Shown piece by piece: positions 5,771 through 6,240 of a stretch of 6,240 bases of DNA. The stretch spans positions 1-6,240 of the forward strand of contig DATJNS010000082.1 in assembly GCA_035507915.1 (NCBI GenBank), in the 5' to 3' direction. A model generated the notes under the pieces. It saw only the letters and a list, made by a program, of their open reading frames with translations. It was not told the DNA's origin and searched no databases. The stretch is from JACQAI01 sp035507915 (GTDB lineage: Bacteria > Pseudomonadota > Alphaproteobacteria > Elsterales > Elsteraceae). A program made the translations under genes and the position numbers. Each line of letters opens with the position of its first letter. The first letter of the stretch is position 1.

Positions 5771-6240
5771 TCAGTCGTCGAACGGCAGCGCCGTCGAGTA
5801 CTTCACCTGCTTGAGCGCGAAGCTCGACTTGATGCTGGCGACGCCCGGGATGCGCGTCAGGTGCTCGAGCAGGAAGCGCTCGTAGGCGCCGAGGTCGGGC
5901 ATCACGACGCGCAGCAGATAGTCGGCGTCGCCGGTCATCAGGTAGCACTCGAGGATCTCGGGGCGGCCGCGCACCGCCTTCTCGAAGCGCTGCAGCGCCG
6001 CCTCGACCTGCTTTTCCAGGCTGACATTGATGAACACGCTGATCGGCAGCCCGGCCGCCACCGGATCGATCAGGGTGACGTAGCGCATGATCACGCCCGA
6101 GCTCTCGAGCGCGCGCACGCGCCGCCAGCACGGCGAGCTCGAGATGCCGACCTGCTCGGCCAGCTCGACGTTGGTCAGGCGGGCGTTCGCCTGCAGGTGC
6201 TTGAGGATGCGGCGGTCGATCGCGTCGAGCGCCGACTGGG
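5771..6240 (-). CDS. Lrp/AsnC family transcriptional regulator (N-terminus outside window)
   Basis: This is a feast/famine DNA-binding regulator that typically senses an amino acid or related metabolite. The frame is open to the right edge. 155 residues are visible, starting QSALDAIDRRILKHLQANAR, so only a few N-terminal residues are missing. The winged helix-turn-helix is at about 4-55, with recognition region LTNVELAEQVGISSSPCWRR (21-40) followed by VRALESSGVI. The GTG at 6118 lies inside this domain and is not the start. The ligand-binding RAM (AsnC-type) domain follows: PISVFINVSLEKQ, then ILECYLMTGDADYLLRVVMP, with the Gly-Asp loop of the effector site, and the ending IKSSFALKQVKYSTALPFDD. 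It is first in a same-strand run with the TSUP gene (7-nt gap) and the secreted-protein gene. Such regulators often control their own operon or a neighbouring transporter, so it may autoregulate this unit. Its promoter and operator lie beyond the window. Confidence 0.94.
   Translation of the reverse strand, partial: QSALDAIDRRILKHLQANARLTNVELAEQVGISSSPCWRRVRALESSGVIMRYVTLIDPVAAGLPISVFINVSLEKQVEAALQRFEKAVRGRPEILECYLMTGDADYLLRVVMPDLGAYERFLLEHLTRIPGVASIKSSFALKQVKYSTALPFDD

Noticed and set aside
993..6240. All minus-strand genes as a single new pathway or defence system
   Set aside because: The families are common housekeeping or catabolic types. A possible promoter gap and a repeat divide the run, and no nuclease, helicase, toxin or other defence module is present.

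Overview
The window is GC-rich DNA with strong G/C bias at third codon positions. It looks like a chromosomal segment of an alphaproteobacterium. The main reason is that two intergenic inverted repeats belong, from memory, to types seen in many copies in Bradyrhizobium-like and related genomes (one begins GTCATTGCGAGCGAAGCG). The protein families are common in soil Alphaproteobacteria. There is no tRNA, rRNA, CRISPR array, transposase, integrase or phage gene.

Layout: a PLP-dependent cysteine-synthase-family gene, cut by the left edge, runs rightward and ends at 893. All six other genes are on the minus strand, so the left junction is convergent, and an inverted repeat of about 92 bp fills it. 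Reading the minus strand in its own direction (right to left), the order is: an Lrp/AsnC regulator cut by the right edge (6240-5771); a TSUP (TauE/SafE) membrane transporter (5763-5023); a secreted protein of unknown function (5013-4159); a 89-nt gap with a possible promoter; an old-yellow-enzyme ene-reductase (4069-2975); a 133-nt gap holding the second inverted repeat; a PPOX-type FMN protein (2841-2218); and an M20D amidohydrolase (2189-993).

Working model: spacings of 7 and 9 nt suggest that the regulator, transporter and secreted protein form one transcription unit, possibly amino-acid-responsive export or uptake with a periplasmic partner. The PPOX protein and amidohydrolase, 28 nt apart, look like a second unit, and the ene-reductase probably has its own promoter. 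The two flavoproteins and the hydrolase are generic redox and amide-hydrolysis enzymes, and no single pathway can be assigned.

I see no clear undescribed system. The points most worth a second look are the unrecognised secreted protein coupled to the TSUP gene, the 30-bp tandem duplication just after its signal peptide, and the repeat that leaves very little room for a PPOX promoter.
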